A stretch of DNA of 44,097 nucleotides, from positions 1-44,097 of the forward strand of contig DATIHQ010000054.1 in NCBI GenBank assembly GCA_035480535.1. Direction: 5' to 3'. The notes below the pieces were generated by a model. The model worked only from the letters and a program-made list of their open reading frames with translations, had not been told where the DNA came from and did no database searches. How positions within the stretch are numbered: position 1 is the stretch's first letter; each line of letters begins with the position of its first letter. This document shows, in pieces, positions 15,187-23,593 of this stretch. Origin of the DNA: DATIHQ01 sp035480535 (lineage in GTDB: Bacteria > Chlamydiota > Chlamydiia > Chlamydiales > SM23-39). Both the position numbers and the translations under genes were made by a program.

Positions 15187-15930
15187 TTATTTAGCCAAAG
15201 AGGCGACTGCAGGCAAAGCTTCTAACACATCTTGATAGACTTGGGTCTTGGGGTTTTCGCTATCGATTTCGCGGAGGACATCTTTTTGCTTGGCATAGTG
15301 CTCGATGAGGGGCTGCGTTTGCACGCGATAGACTTCGAGGCGCTTGCGGATGATTTCTTCTTTGTCGTCGTCCCGCTGATAGAGGGGGCCAGCGCAGGAA
15401 TCGCAGAGCAATTCTTGCTTGGGAGGATCATAAGTTTTGTGGTAGGGGCGTCCACATTGCTTGCAGGCAATGCGCCCCGTGATTCGCTCGATGATAATTG
15501 GGTCGGCTAGATTGAAGTTTAGAGCGATGACACGGTGGGATTTTAGCCGTTGATCGAGAGATTTCGCTTGGGCGAGTGTGCGGGGAAAGCCGTCGAGAAT
15601 GTATCCATTTTTGCAATCATCTTTGGCGACGCGATCAAAAAGCATATCGAGAACGAGTTCATCGGGGACGAGATGTCCTTGATCCATGAATCCTTTGGCT
15701 TTCTTGCCGAGGGGAGTCTGATTGCGGATGTTTTCGCGGAAGAGATCGCCTGTGGAAATGTGGGGGAGCGCGAGGTGTTCACTCAGAGGGCCCGCATGGG
15801 TCCCTTTGCCGGCGCCTGGAGGTCCCATGAGAATGACGACCATCGGCTTATTTTCTGCGCGGCTCATCGCAAACGCATCGCCAGAAAGCAGTACCCCAAC
15901 CATACAAATCAATCCAAGTACACGATTCAT
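15187..15930 (-). CDS. Adenylate kinase with putative signal peptide
   Basis: A 247-aa protein. From residue 30 it is a normal long-form adenylate kinase (ATP + AMP to 2 ADP): P-loop GPPGAGKGT at 36-44, DGFPRT at 113-118, and a zinc-type lid with C156, C159, C176 and C179. The unusual part is the first 21 residues (MNRVLGLICMVGVLLSGDAFA), which look like a signal peptide with an A-F-A cleavage site, giving a mature chain starting MSRAENKP. A cytoplasmic start at Met22 (15867) is possible, but no better ribosome site is seen there. If exported, it would act on nucleotides in the periplasm or host. Its 3' end abuts a repeat element. Confidence 0.85.
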   Translation of the reverse strand: MNRVLGLICMVGVLLSGDAFAMSRAENKPMVVILMGPPGAGKGTHAGPLSEHLALPHISTGDLFRENIRNQTPLGKKAKGFMDQGHLVPDELVLDMLFDRVAKDDCKNGYILDGFPRTLAQAKSLDQRLKSHRVIALNFNLADPIIIERITGRIACKQCGRPYHKTYDPPKQELLCDSCAGPLYQRDDDKEEIIRKRLEVYRVQTQPLIEHYAKQKDVLREIDSENPKTQVYQDVLEALPAVASLAK

Positions 15931-15969
15931 AAGTCAACATTTTATGAAAAACAGGAAGCAAAAAGCAAT

Positions 15970-16401
15970 TTAATTAATGTCTATGTGGAAGGTTTTTCCC
16001 GTCTTGATCGAGTTGCTGACGGCGCAATCTTTGATGGCGTTGTCCATTATTTTCCGAGCCTTCTCTGCATCGGAAGCGCCCGTAATATGGAAAGAGACAT
16101 CGGCGTGCGTCATGGCAAACCCTTGAGGCTGGATTCTATCTACAGTCAAGATCACTTTTCCTTTGATCTCATCAAAGGTCACTTTTGACTTTTCGCAGTA
16201 CACTTTGAAAGTGGCCATAAGGCAATTGAGCAACGAGATGGCAAAGAGATCCTCGGGCGAATAGCCCCCGCCTGGCCCCATAAATTCAGGGGGGATGGCG
16301 CAGGGGATAGGGGGGAGGAGATCGGTTTGGGCGGTCCAATTGCCATGAGATCCCTGCGGAGCGCTCGCCTCAACCTCAAACTTTATGGGGAATTTGATCA
16401 T
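15970..16401 (-). CDS. OsmC/Ohr-family protein
   Basis: A 143-aa OsmC-type protein. The two redox cysteines are visible: one in SLLNCLMATF (about residue 60) and one in CAVSNSI (about residue 126). The GGYSPEDLFAISLL stretch before the first cysteine is the family helix. OsmC/Ohr proteins reduce organic hydroperoxides using dithiol partners, in the cytoplasm. AAAGGGAT directly precedes ATG 16401. It is on the same strand as and 39 nt upstream of the adenylate kinase, and may share a transcript with it. It diverges from the small ORF at 16514. Confidence 0.88.
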   Translation of the reverse strand: MIKFPIKFEVEASAPQGSHGNWTAQTDLLPPIPCAIPPEFMGPGGGYSPEDLFAISLLNCLMATFKVYCEKSKVTFDEIKGKVILTVDRIQPQGFAMTHADVSFHITGASDAEKARKIMDNAIKDCAVSNSIKTGKTFHIDIN

Positions 16402-16449
16402 ATCCCTTTAATAGCAAATAAAGCTTAAACTGTATAGAGATTCTTTCAC

Positions 16450-16478
16450 TTGAAAAGAGTCTAAAAATCCTTTATAAT
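16450..16478 (+). promoter_or_regulatory. Near-consensus promoter before a small ORF
   Basis: TTGAAA (16450-16455), 17-bp spacer, TATAAT (16473-16478). This is the best sigma-70-type match in the window. A ribosome site CAGGAGA follows at about 16502-16508, then ATG 16514. Confidence 0.65.
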
Positions 16479-16513
16479 TTAGCCCGGCCATTGAGCCAAA
16501 CCAGGAGAAAGTT

Positions 16514-16754
16514 ATGAGTAACCAGTCTATACAATCGTTTGATTTATCAGCGGGGCTGGGCTATGGGTTGATTTATCAGCCTGTGCTAAGTTCCAATGAA
16601 CCGAAGCAAAGCGCTCTCGAAACGCAATTCCAATTTTTCCATCGGCGATCCCTCCATCGCCTCCCAAAAATGCGGCGCAAGTAAGCTGCAATCCAACGAC
16701 ATCCTCATCGCCTACCTCATCCTAGAATGGGGCATCATCGTCGACGACGAGTGA
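16514..16754 (+). pseudogene. Small expressed ORF, probably frameshifted (16514-16684 and 16596-16754)
   Basis: A 56-aa ORF (MSNQSIQSFDLSAGLGYGL start, stop TAA 16684) has a strong promoter and a good ribosome site (AGGAGA, 5 nt spacing). In the +1 frame an overlapping 52-aa ORF (ATG 16596, stop TGA 16754) ends LQSNDILIAYLILEWGIIV and looks more protein-like than the tail of the first. A single indel in about 16596-16680 would join them into one protein of about 80 residues. I read it as a recently frameshifted gene, or as two small overlapping genes. No family is recognised. The repeat element at 16759 begins 4 nt after the second stop. Confidence 0.4.
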
Positions 16755-16758
16755 GAAT

Positions 16759-17001
16759 AGCTCTTACAAACAGACTTATGGCCTAAGACGTAATGCGAAT
16801 ATCAGCGCAGAGGGAAAGGGCAGAGATAGAGAGTACGCAGAGGAAAAAAAGCCGGGACCCTGCCCGGAGTTAGAGAGGAGTCCCTTTCTTCCTCCGGACG
16901 AAGTCCGCCAACTTTCTCTCTGCGAACTTTCTCTCTCTGCCCTTTCCCTCTGCGCTGATATTCGCATTACGGCTCGAATTATAAGTCTGTTTGTAAGAGC
17001 T
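16759..17001. repeat. 243-bp palindromic MITE-like element
   Basis: The ends AGCTCTTACAAACAGACTTA (16759) and TAAGTCTGTTTGTAAGAGCT (to 17001) are exact inverse repeats of 21 bp. After short unlike loops, 36 or more inner bases again pair (16789-16826 with about 16934-16971). The middle is GC-rich and unpaired in part. It lies between the small ORF stop (16754) and the glpD stop (17005-17007), 3 nt from the latter. No ORF is inside. Only one copy is in the window. Confidence 0.8.
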
Positions 17002-17004
17002 CCC

Positions 17005-18567
17005 CTATTCCAGCAGATATCCCCTAGCCAACTCTCCAAAGGCTTCTACTTGCTCCGCCTCCCATTGCTCATTTTTGCTGAGTTCGGCGGCCATGAGGCT
17101 CGCGACGCGGGGCGCGATTTCGAGAGAAGCGCGCACATCGAGTAAGAGCGAACGGGTGCGGCGAGAAAGGACATCTTCAAGCGTGCGCGCCATTTCTTCG
17201 CGAACAGCCCAAATGACCTCGACGGGAAGATAGGGGAGTCGGGGATGGAGAAGATGGCCCCAGAGGGGTTTTTGGGTGACGAGCTGCTCGAGTTGGGTTG
17301 CATCGGCGCCGTAGGTAATCCAGGGATCGAGCGAATGTTGTTTTTGGATGGGTTTATGCCCATGGAGTTGGAGATGGTGCGTTCTACAGGGAGAATCGCG
17401 AAGCGAGCCGATCACCGCTGCTTTGTCGATGACGTCTTGCCCCATGCGGCGGTAAGTTGTCCACTTGCCGCCTGCGATTGTAATGAGGCCCGATTTTGAG
17501 ACGAGAATGGTGTGGTCGCGCGAGAGGGCCGCCGTGCTCTTGCCTCTGGCTTTAACAAGAGGGCGGAGGCCGGCAAATACGCTCAGAACATCGTGCCGTT
17601 TGGGGTGGCGGGTGAGATAGCGGGCGGCGTGGTGGAGGAGAAAATCGATCTCCTCTTCCAGAGGACGTGGCTCGAGGGAGACTTTGCGCATCGGCGTGTC
17701 GGTCGTCCCAACGAGAATGTGGCGATGCCAGGGGACGAAGAAAAGAACGCGCCCATCATCTGTGTGGGGAATAAGAATGGCTGTATCGGTGGGCATAAAG
17801 GAGCGATCTAAAACGAGGTGAACGCCTTGGCTCGGCGCAATGATGGGAGTGATCGTGGGTTCATCCATCTTTCGAATGGCATCGGAAAAAACGCCCGTGG
17901 CATTGATGACCGCTTTAGCATGCAGATCATATTCTATTCCCGATTCCAAATCGCGAGCCCTCACTCCTGTGATGATCCCATTCTTCTTCAGCAAACTCAC
18001 AACGGGCATGTAGTTGATGACGACGCCTCCCTGATCATACGCCGTTTGCGCAAGAGTGATCGCCAGGCGCGCATCGTCGAATTGCCCATCGTAATAGAGG
18101 ACGCCGCCGCGCAAATCGCGTGGCTCCAGAGTGGGAATCTGAAAAAGGGTCTCTTCCCGAGTTAAATGCTTCGAGGGCTCAAGGCCAAGTTTGCCAGCTA
18201 AAAGATCGTAAAATTTAATCCCAATGCCATAGAAAGGACCTTCCCACCAATGATAATTGGGGACAATAAAGGGAAGATGGCTCACCAAGTGAGGCGCATT
18301 TTCGCAGAGCAGGCCCCTTTCTTTCAGCGCCTCGATGACGAGAGCGATGTTTCCCTGTTTTAAATAGCGAAGCCCGCCATGAATGAGCTTGGTGCTGCGG
18401 CTCGATGTTCCTTTAGCAAAATCGCCCTGTTCTAGAAGGAGAGTTTTATAACCGCGCGAGGCGGCATCCACTGCTGCGCCAAGTCCAGTCGCCCCGCCGC
18501 CGATGATGATGATATCCCAAAGATCGGGGGAGCGCTTGCAATAATCGACCATATCGTCGCGATTCAT
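17005..18567 (-). CDS. glpD: Aerobic glycerol-3-phosphate dehydrogenase (FAD)
   Basis: A 520-aa flavoprotein that oxidises sn-glycerol-3-phosphate to dihydroxyacetone phosphate and passes electrons to quinone at the inner membrane. The FAD site is DIIIIGGGATGLGAAVDAA near the N-terminus, followed by the family stretch GTSSRSTKLIHGGLRYL. Further family marks are GRVLFFVPWHRHILVGTTDT and TIAGGKWTTYRRM. The start is ATG 18567, which overlaps the glpK stop by 4 nt (ATGA); a longer reading from 18675 would run inside glpK and is rejected. It ends 3 nt from a palindromic element. With glpK and the glycerol channel it makes a full uptake and use path. Confidence 0.93.
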   Translation of the reverse strand: MNRDDMVDYCKRSPDLWDIIIIGGGATGLGAAVDAASRGYKTLLLEQGDFAKGTSSRSTKLIHGGLRYLKQGNIALVIEALKERGLLCENAPHLVSHLPFIVPNYHWWEGPFYGIGIKFYDLLAGKLGLEPSKHLTREETLFQIPTLEPRDLRGGVLYYDGQFDDARLAITLAQTAYDQGGVVINYMPVVSLLKKNGIITGVRARDLESGIEYDLHAKAVINATGVFSDAIRKMDEPTITPIIAPSQGVHLVLDRSFMPTDTAILIPHTDDGRVLFFVPWHRHILVGTTDTPMRKVSLEPRPLEEEIDFLLHHAARYLTRHPKRHDVLSVFAGLRPLVKARGKSTAALSRDHTILVSKSGLITIAGGKWTTYRRMGQDVIDKAAVIGSLRDSPCRTHHLQLHGHKPIQKQHSLDPWITYGADATQLEQLVTQKPLWGHLLHPRLPYLPVEVIWAVREEMARTLEDVLSRRTRSLLLDVRASLEIAPRVASLMAAELSKNEQWEAEQVEAFGELARGYLLE

Positions 18568-20054
18568 GGGATTTCCCAGTGTTTGGCTCTTTCCACTGCG
18601 CGAGACCAGGTTTCCAAAAGCTTTTTTCGTCTCTCTGGATCCATTTGGGGAGTAAATTTCCGATCGAGCTGCCAAAGTGAGGAGAGCTCGCTCGGTTTTT
18701 TCCAGAGCCCCACCGCAAGCCCCGCTAAAAAGGCGGCGCCCAAGGCGGTGATCTCGCTCGTTTTAGGCCTGAGGACGGCAGTTTGGATGAGATCGGCCTG
18801 AAATTGCATCAGCGGCTCGCTCACAACGGCGCCGCCATCGACTCGAATCTCTGAAAGGCGAATGTTTGAGTCGCTTTCCATCGCTTTAAAGACATCGGTG
18901 GCTTGGAACGCAATCGATTCAAGAACGGCCCGAGCTAAATGGGCTGCCGTCGTTCCGCGAGAAATCCCCAGAATTGTCCCTCTAGCCTGCGGATCCCAGT
19001 GGGGCGCTCCCAATCCTGTAAAGGCAGGGACAAAATAAACACCCCCCGTATCGGGAACCGTCGCAGCCAGCGTATCAATCTCAGAGCTGGTTTTAATGAG
19101 CCCCAAGTTATCCCGAAACCATTGGATGGCCGTTCCTGCATTAAAAACGCTTCCTTCAAGGGCGTAATGCGTTTCTTTTCCCATTTTCAGAGCGATTGTC
19201 GTCAGCAGGTGGTTCTTGGAAGCTACGGGCTTTAATCCAGTGTTCATCAGAATAAAGCAGCCAGTTCCATAGGTCGATTTAGCCTTGCCCGCATCAAAGC
19301 AGCCTTGGCCAAAAAGAGCGGCCTGCTGATCTCCCGCAATTCCAGCGATGGGAATCGAAGCGGTAAAGACATGATCGCCTGTATGGCCATAAATTTCGGA
19401 GCAGCTTTTCACTTCGGGAAGAAGAGAGCGGGGGATTTCTAAGATTTTTAGGAGCTCCTCATCCCATTTTCCCTCATGAATATTGAAAAGCAGCGTGCGG
19501 CTGGCATTGGTCGCATCGGTGATATGCAATTTACCGCGGGATAATTTCCAAACCAGCCAGGTATCTACCGTTCCAAAGGCAAGTTCCCCTTTTTCCGCCC
19601 TCGAGCGGGCGCCGGGAATATGATCGAGCAGCCATCTCACCTTCGTACCGGAAAAATAGGGGTCGAGCAACAGTCCCGTTTTTGAGCTAAACAAGGGCTC
19701 TAACTTTTTTTGCTTTAATTCGGTGCAAAGAGGCGCGGTGCGGCGGTCTTGCCAGACGATCGCATGGAAAATGGGAGTTCCTGTTTTTCGGTCCCAAAGA
19801 ATTGTCGTCTCTCGTTGATTGGTGATTCCAATGCCGGCGATATCGGAAGCATCTAATTTCGCTTTTGCCAAAGCTTCGTTAGCCACTGCATATTGAGAGC
19901 TCCAAATTTCTTCCGCATCGTGCTCGACAAAGCCCGATTGTGGAAAGTATTGCTTGAACTCTTTTTGCGCAATCGATAGAACTTTTCCTTGAGCATTGAT
20001 CACAAGTGCGCGCGAAGACGTAGTGCCTTGATCCAATGCTAAAATATGAGCCAT
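18564..20054 (-). CDS. glpK: Glycerol kinase
   Basis: A 496-aa FGGY-family kinase that phosphorylates glycerol to sn-glycerol-3-phosphate with ATP. Family marks are the N-terminal LALDQGTTSSRALV, the TNQRETTILWDRKTG stretch near residue 80, AGDQQAALFGQGCF near 248 and the C-terminal DGGAVVSEPLMQFQADL near 400. Length is normal for GlpK (about 500). It is upstream of glpD with a 4-nt overlap and divergent from the aquaglyceroporin across only 44 bp, so a shared control region is likely. An AAGAG ribosome site precedes ATG 20054. Confidence 0.95.
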   Translation of the reverse strand: MAHILALDQGTTSSRALVINAQGKVLSIAQKEFKQYFPQSGFVEHDAEEIWSSQYAVANEALAKAKLDASDIAGIGITNQRETTILWDRKTGTPIFHAIVWQDRRTAPLCTELKQKKLEPLFSSKTGLLLDPYFSGTKVRWLLDHIPGARSRAEKGELAFGTVDTWLVWKLSRGKLHITDATNASRTLLFNIHEGKWDEELLKILEIPRSLLPEVKSCSEIYGHTGDHVFTASIPIAGIAGDQQAALFGQGCFDAGKAKSTYGTGCFILMNTGLKPVASKNHLLTTIALKMGKETHYALEGSVFNAGTAIQWFRDNLGLIKTSSEIDTLAATVPDTGGVYFVPAFTGLGAPHWDPQARGTILGISRGTTAAHLARAVLESIAFQATDVFKAMESDSNIRLSEIRVDGGAVVSEPLMQFQADLIQTAVLRPKTSEITALGAAFLAGLAVGLWKKPSELSSLWQLDRKFTPQMDPERRKKLLETWSRAVERAKHWEIP

Positions 20055-20098
20055 ACTCTTTTCATAAGAGTTAAAATGGCGAATGTCAAGGGGAAGAT

Positions 20099-20827
20099 AT
20101 GACCATCTTTATCGCTGAATTAATTGGAACGCTGCTCTTAATCCTACTCGGAAATGGAGTCGTGGCCTGCGTACTTCTCTCTCAATCAAAAGGGGAGAGG
20201 GGAGGATGGATCGTTATCACAGCAGGATGGGGATTTGCAGTCGCGATCGCCGTCTACGCCGTCGGCTGGATCAGCGGAGGCCATCTCAATCCAGCGGTGA
20301 CTCTCGGCTTCTATCTCGTAGGAAAAACCCCCCTCTATCTCGTACCCGCCTACATTTGCGGGCAAATGATCGGCGCAATTCTCGGTGCCATCCTCGTCTG
20401 GATTACCTACTTCCCTCACTGGAAACCCACGCAAGACGCAACCCTTAAACTCCTCTGTTTCTGCACCCATCCCGCCATTCGGCGCACTTGGAGCAATTTT
20501 CTCACCGAAGTCATCGCAACAGCCGTTCTTCTCATTGGCATCTTGGGCATTCTCAACTTTCACAATGAAATCAGCGCCGGTGTCGGCCCCTACGCCATTG
20601 GCATCCTCATCTTTGGCATTGGCCTCTCCCTCGGCGGCCCCACCGGGTTTGCGATCAATCCCGCGCGCGATCTCGGCCCCCGCCTCGTCCACGCCTTCCT
20701 CCCCATTCCCGGCAAAAAAAGTTCCGAATGGAATTACGCCTGGGTTCCAATTTTGGGACCCCTCGTAGGCGCGGTTGTAGGCACGTTTATTTATCAAACA
20801 TTCATCGCCCATTTGGCTCCGCTATAA
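20099..20827 (+). CDS. glpF: Aquaglyceroporin (glycerol facilitator)
   Basis: A 242-aa MIP-family channel with six membrane segments. Both pore signatures are visible: GGHLNPAVTLGFY at about 60-73 and AINPARDLGPR at about 186-197. The Asp after the second NPAR is the glycerol-channel variant, matching its place beside glpK and glpD. It passes glycerol across the inner membrane, where GlpK traps it. AAGGGGAAGAT precedes ATG 20099. It diverges from glpK with 44 bp between them. A GGTAAC repeat element begins 3 nt after its stop. Confidence 0.93.
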   Translation: MTIFIAELIGTLLLILLGNGVVACVLLSQSKGERGGWIVITAGWGFAVAIAVYAVGWISGGHLNPAVTLGFYLVGKTPLYLVPAYICGQMIGAILGAILVWITYFPHWKPTQDATLKLLCFCTHPAIRRTWSNFLTEVIATAVLLIGILGILNFHNEISAGVGPYAIGILIFGIGLSLGGPTGFAINPARDLGPRLVHAFLPIPGKKSSEWNYAWVPILGPLVGAVVGTFIYQTFIAHLAPL

Positions 20828-20830
20828 GAT

Positions 20831-20943
20831 CGGTAACGGTAACGGTAACGGTAACGCAAACGGTAACGGTAACGAAGGCGCAATCGACTAGACTACGATC
20901 TTCTTGATAGTCGTGAACGTTACCGTTTGCGTTACCGTTACCG
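20831..20943 (+). repeat. GGTAAC-hexamer palindromic element, copy 1
   Basis: Tandem GGTAAC-like hexamers (with GCAAAC variants) fill 20831-20874; their inverse fills 20918-20943. A 26-bp stretch (20843-20868) is the exact inverse of the right arm. The core, AGACTACGA and then CTTCTTG with TAGTCG, is shared with the copy at 41649-41754 in inverse orientation. It lies 3 nt after the glpF stop. Confidence 0.85.
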
Positions 20944-21037
20944 AATTTCTTACACCTCAAATTTTTTTATCTTGTGAAAACAATCAGGACATGTTAATAG
21001 AGATTCTCTCATCTCAAAATCGACCCTGAGGTGTTGT

Positions 21038-22003
21038 GTGGAACAGCTTTTGCAGACAAAAATAAATCGCCCGCTTTGCTCAGAAATCTTTGAGAGCGAT
21101 CCAGAAAAAAGAGCCGAGCTCTTATTCTGGCAAAATGCTTTAGATGACGTAGCAGAGGGGAAAATTCAGTGGGATCCCTTTTTGCAAGGGTTGAAAAAAC
21201 CTCTTGCCTCCCACCCCGCTGCGCGGATCGCGACAACCCGAGACGGGCAAACGCTATTGCATTTGGCTGTTTTGGCCGATCGGCGCGATCTCGTCCAAGA
21301 GCTTAAGAATGAGCTTTTTCTGAAGTTGAGGCGGAATGGATTTGGATTGACGCCGCTGGAAATCGCCCAATTCCTCAACAGAAAAGAATGCGCGCAGTGG
21401 CTACAGCCTACGCGCTATCTAGATAAACTGATGATTGAGGAAAGATTCAAAAATTTGGAATATTTGGCCCATCCGATTTTTGAAACGGATCAGATTTTAG
21501 TGGATATTTTGAAGCGGTCGAAAAAAGCCAAAATGGATGATGAAATTCCCCCTGAGAAAATTTGGATGGGGGTCTACTTCGATAAAGAAATCCAGAGGGG
21601 CATGCACCCGCCCGTCTCGATCCAGGCGATCGATAAAGAGGTGGGATTTGGGGTGTTTGCCGAAAAGCGAATTGCCCCCTGCGCGTTTGTAGGGGAATAC
21701 ACGGGGATCATCCGAGAGCGAAAACGGAAGCAATTGAGAGACAAATACTACTGCGTCCGCTATACTGTCTGGGATATGGGAAGAAGAAATTTCGTCATCG
21801 ATGCGGAAGAAAAAGGGAATTTTACCCGATTTATTAACCACAGTCCGAACCCCAATCTGGGCCTTCAATCTGTCTATTGGAGAGGATTGCCCCGAATGAT
21901 TTTGGTCGCTCTAAGAGAAATCGCAGAGGGGACCCAGCTCACCTTTGATTATGGCCCAATCTTTTGGAAAGAATGCGCCCAAATCCCTAAAAACCTATCT
22001 TGA
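21038..22003 (+). CDS. Ankyrin-like / SET-domain protein (putative lysine methyltransferase)
   Basis: A 321-aa protein. Residues about 65-125 look like two ankyrin repeats (DGQTLLHLAVLADRRDLV, then GLTPLEIAQFLNRKECAQWL). Residues about 190-310 form a SET domain: GFGVFAEKRI, then GEYTGIIRER, the cofactor and catalytic motif NFTRFINHSPNPN, and QLTFDYGP. SET enzymes methylate lysines using S-adenosylmethionine; in Chlamydia such proteins have been linked to host or bacterial histone-like targets. The start is GTG 21038 with TGAGG six bases upstream; no ATG is better placed. A second SET gene follows after 3 nt. No signal peptide, so secretion, if any, would be by a dedicated system. Confidence 0.85.
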   Translation: MEQLLQTKINRPLCSEIFESDPEKRAELLFWQNALDDVAEGKIQWDPFLQGLKKPLASHPAARIATTRDGQTLLHLAVLADRRDLVQELKNELFLKLRRNGFGLTPLEIAQFLNRKECAQWLQPTRYLDKLMIEERFKNLEYLAHPIFETDQILVDILKRSKKAKMDDEIPPEKIWMGVYFDKEIQRGMHPPVSIQAIDKEVGFGVFAEKRIAPCAFVGEYTGIIRERKRKQLRDKYYCVRYTVWDMGRRNFVIDAEEKGNFTRFINHSPNPNLGLQSVYWRGLPRMILVALREIAEGTQLTFDYGPIFWKECAQIPKNLS

Positions 22004-22006
22004 TCG

Positions 22007-22603
22007 ATGATTTTTGAGAAAGAGGGACGTAGACTCTCACTCGAAGAGTTTGAAAAAGTCACCGAATCTTCCTTTGTTTCAAAACTTGATTTTGAGTTTC
22101 ATGTCCTCATCAAGATCGTCAAGGAATGCGCTAAATACCATCGAAAAGGATATTTAACGCGCGAACAGCTCTGGCTGGGGAGCTACTTTAAGAAAGAACT
22201 CACAGAACTTGCCATTCCCGATGTGACGATCCGTTGGATCGATGAGACTTTGGGATGGGGAGTTTTCGCCAATCGCGATCTAAAACCGATGACCTTTATC
22301 GCTGAATATACAGGGCAAGTCCGCAAGCGCCGGCGCTCCGATGCAAAAAATGGCTATTGTTTCGAATATATCATCGCGCAGGGCAGTAAAACGCCCTACA
22401 CGATCGACGCCCAAAAACAAGGGGGGATCGCCCGCTTCATCAATCACTCTGAGAAGGGAAACCTCATTCCCAACCTAGCTACCTTTGACAATGTGAGCCA
22501 TGTCGTTCTCTATGTCAAAGAGGGGGTGCGCAAAGGGGAGCAGCTTTGCTATGATTATGGCCCCGATTACTGGAAGAGACGAAAAGCACCCCTAGACTTG
22601 TAA
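22007..22603 (+). CDS. Second SET-domain protein (putative lysine methyltransferase)
   Basis: A 198-aa paralogue without the ankyrin part. The SET motifs are GWGVFANRDL, FIAEYTGQVRKRRR, GIARFINHSEKGNL and QLCYDYGPDYW. The N-terminal 65 residues (with YHRKGYLTREQLWLGSYFKKE) align with the pre-SET stretch of the first gene (PPEKIWMGVYFDKE), showing common descent by tandem duplication followed by divergence. It starts 3 nt after the first gene's stop, so the two form one unit. Basic stretches (RKRRR) might serve nuclear or DNA binding. Target is unknown. Confidence 0.85.
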   Translation: MIFEKEGRRLSLEEFEKVTESSFVSKLDFEFHVLIKIVKECAKYHRKGYLTREQLWLGSYFKKELTELAIPDVTIRWIDETLGWGVFANRDLKPMTFIAEYTGQVRKRRRSDAKNGYCFEYIIAQGSKTPYTIDAQKQGGIARFINHSEKGNLIPNLATFDNVSHVVLYVKEGVRKGEQLCYDYGPDYWKRRKAPLDL

Positions 22604-22632
22604 AAAGATCGAGGGTACAATGATCCCCATTT

Positions 22633-23592
22633 ATGAGAATTTTGCCCTTCTTGCTATTCGCCTGTGGCCTTTTTGGGTCTGTGAATGAATTTCTCCGATG
22701 GGAAATTTCCTCCGGCTATCGAAACGACCGGATTCATTGGCATTTGCAAAATCCGGGCGACAACGCAGAACTTACCTATAGCGAGCTCAACCGCGATGTG
22801 GAATTTTGGGAAAACGCCCTCACGTTGAAAACAATCCACCGCGATTTGGTGTTCCTCGTCCGGGGCGCCTATGGGACGTTTGGGCATGGAACTCTCTTTC
22901 AAAAATATGCCAATCTTTCCTATGCAACGGATCAGCCCGATTTCCAATTCAATACGCAAGGATGGAGCGCCGATGCCAATGGCTACTTTGGCTATGCAGT
23001 CAATCTCACAGCGGATCGAACCTATAAAGCGATCTTGATCCCTCTGATCGGACTCTCAGGCCATTTTGAAAGGTTGAAACGACATGGGGCCTCTCCCTTT
23101 GAATCGCCAAACGCGGTGGGGGCCAACGAATATACCCTCACATCGGAAGCCAAGCCGCTTCGGATGAGCTGGTGGGGAGTTTTTATAGGAGGGGGATTCA
23201 TCATTGAACCGGGCGGGCGATTTATCTTCAATGGCGGCTACAGCTATCACTGGATGCGCTTCCGCCTCCATACGGGCTATGAAAACGAGCTCTTTTTCGG
23301 CAGCCCCATCATCACCCAGCAAATCACCACTGTCTCCCTAAAAGTGGATGAGGGGGGCAATCATGGACACAGCGGCTGGGGGCAAATCGATTACATTCTC
23401 AACCGCGCCTGGCGCTGCGGCATCGGCGGACAAATCCACTACTTCTTTTCAGGTGTCATCGCCACCACCTTGCACAATCAAGTGCAAACGCTTCTTCAAT
23501 CGCCCAGTTTTGTTGAATCGGACATTGCGCAAAAACTAGAACTCCGCTGGATCACCTTTTCGGGCTGGGTGCAAATTTCAAGGGAGTTTTAG
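22633..23592 (+). CDS. Outer-membrane beta-barrel-like protein
   Basis: A 319-aa protein with a signal peptide (MRILPFLLFACGLFGSV) and a mature chain with alternating polar and aromatic residues (ANLSYATDQPDFQFN, GYFGYAVNLTADRTY, GRFIFNGGYSYHWMRFRLHT). It ends WVQISREF: a C-terminal Phe after alternating residues is the usual barrel signal for BAM insertion. No sequence family is recognised. It starts 29 nt after the second SET gene, and the RlmB gene follows 1 nt later. It may act as a porin or adhesin; that is a guess. Confidence 0.65.
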   Translation: MRILPFLLFACGLFGSVNEFLRWEISSGYRNDRIHWHLQNPGDNAELTYSELNRDVEFWENALTLKTIHRDLVFLVRGAYGTFGHGTLFQKYANLSYATDQPDFQFNTQGWSADANGYFGYAVNLTADRTYKAILIPLIGLSGHFERLKRHGASPFESPNAVGANEYTLTSEAKPLRMSWWGVFIGGGFIIEPGGRFIFNGGYSYHWMRFRLHTGYENELFFGSPIITQQITTVSLKVDEGGNHGHSGWGQIDYILNRAWRCGIGGQIHYFFSGVIATTLHNQVQTLLQSPSFVESDIAQKLELRWITFSGWVQISREF

Positions 23593-23593
23593 G

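Noticed and set aside
18568..18675. Longer N-terminus for glpD
   Set aside because: The extension lies inside glpK, and the ATGA overlap at 18564-18567 gives a normal start with the FAD motif soon after.
20831..20943. Hexamer repeats considered as a CRISPR array
   Set aside because: Units are 6 bp without spacers and arranged as inverse arms; no cas genes are nearby.
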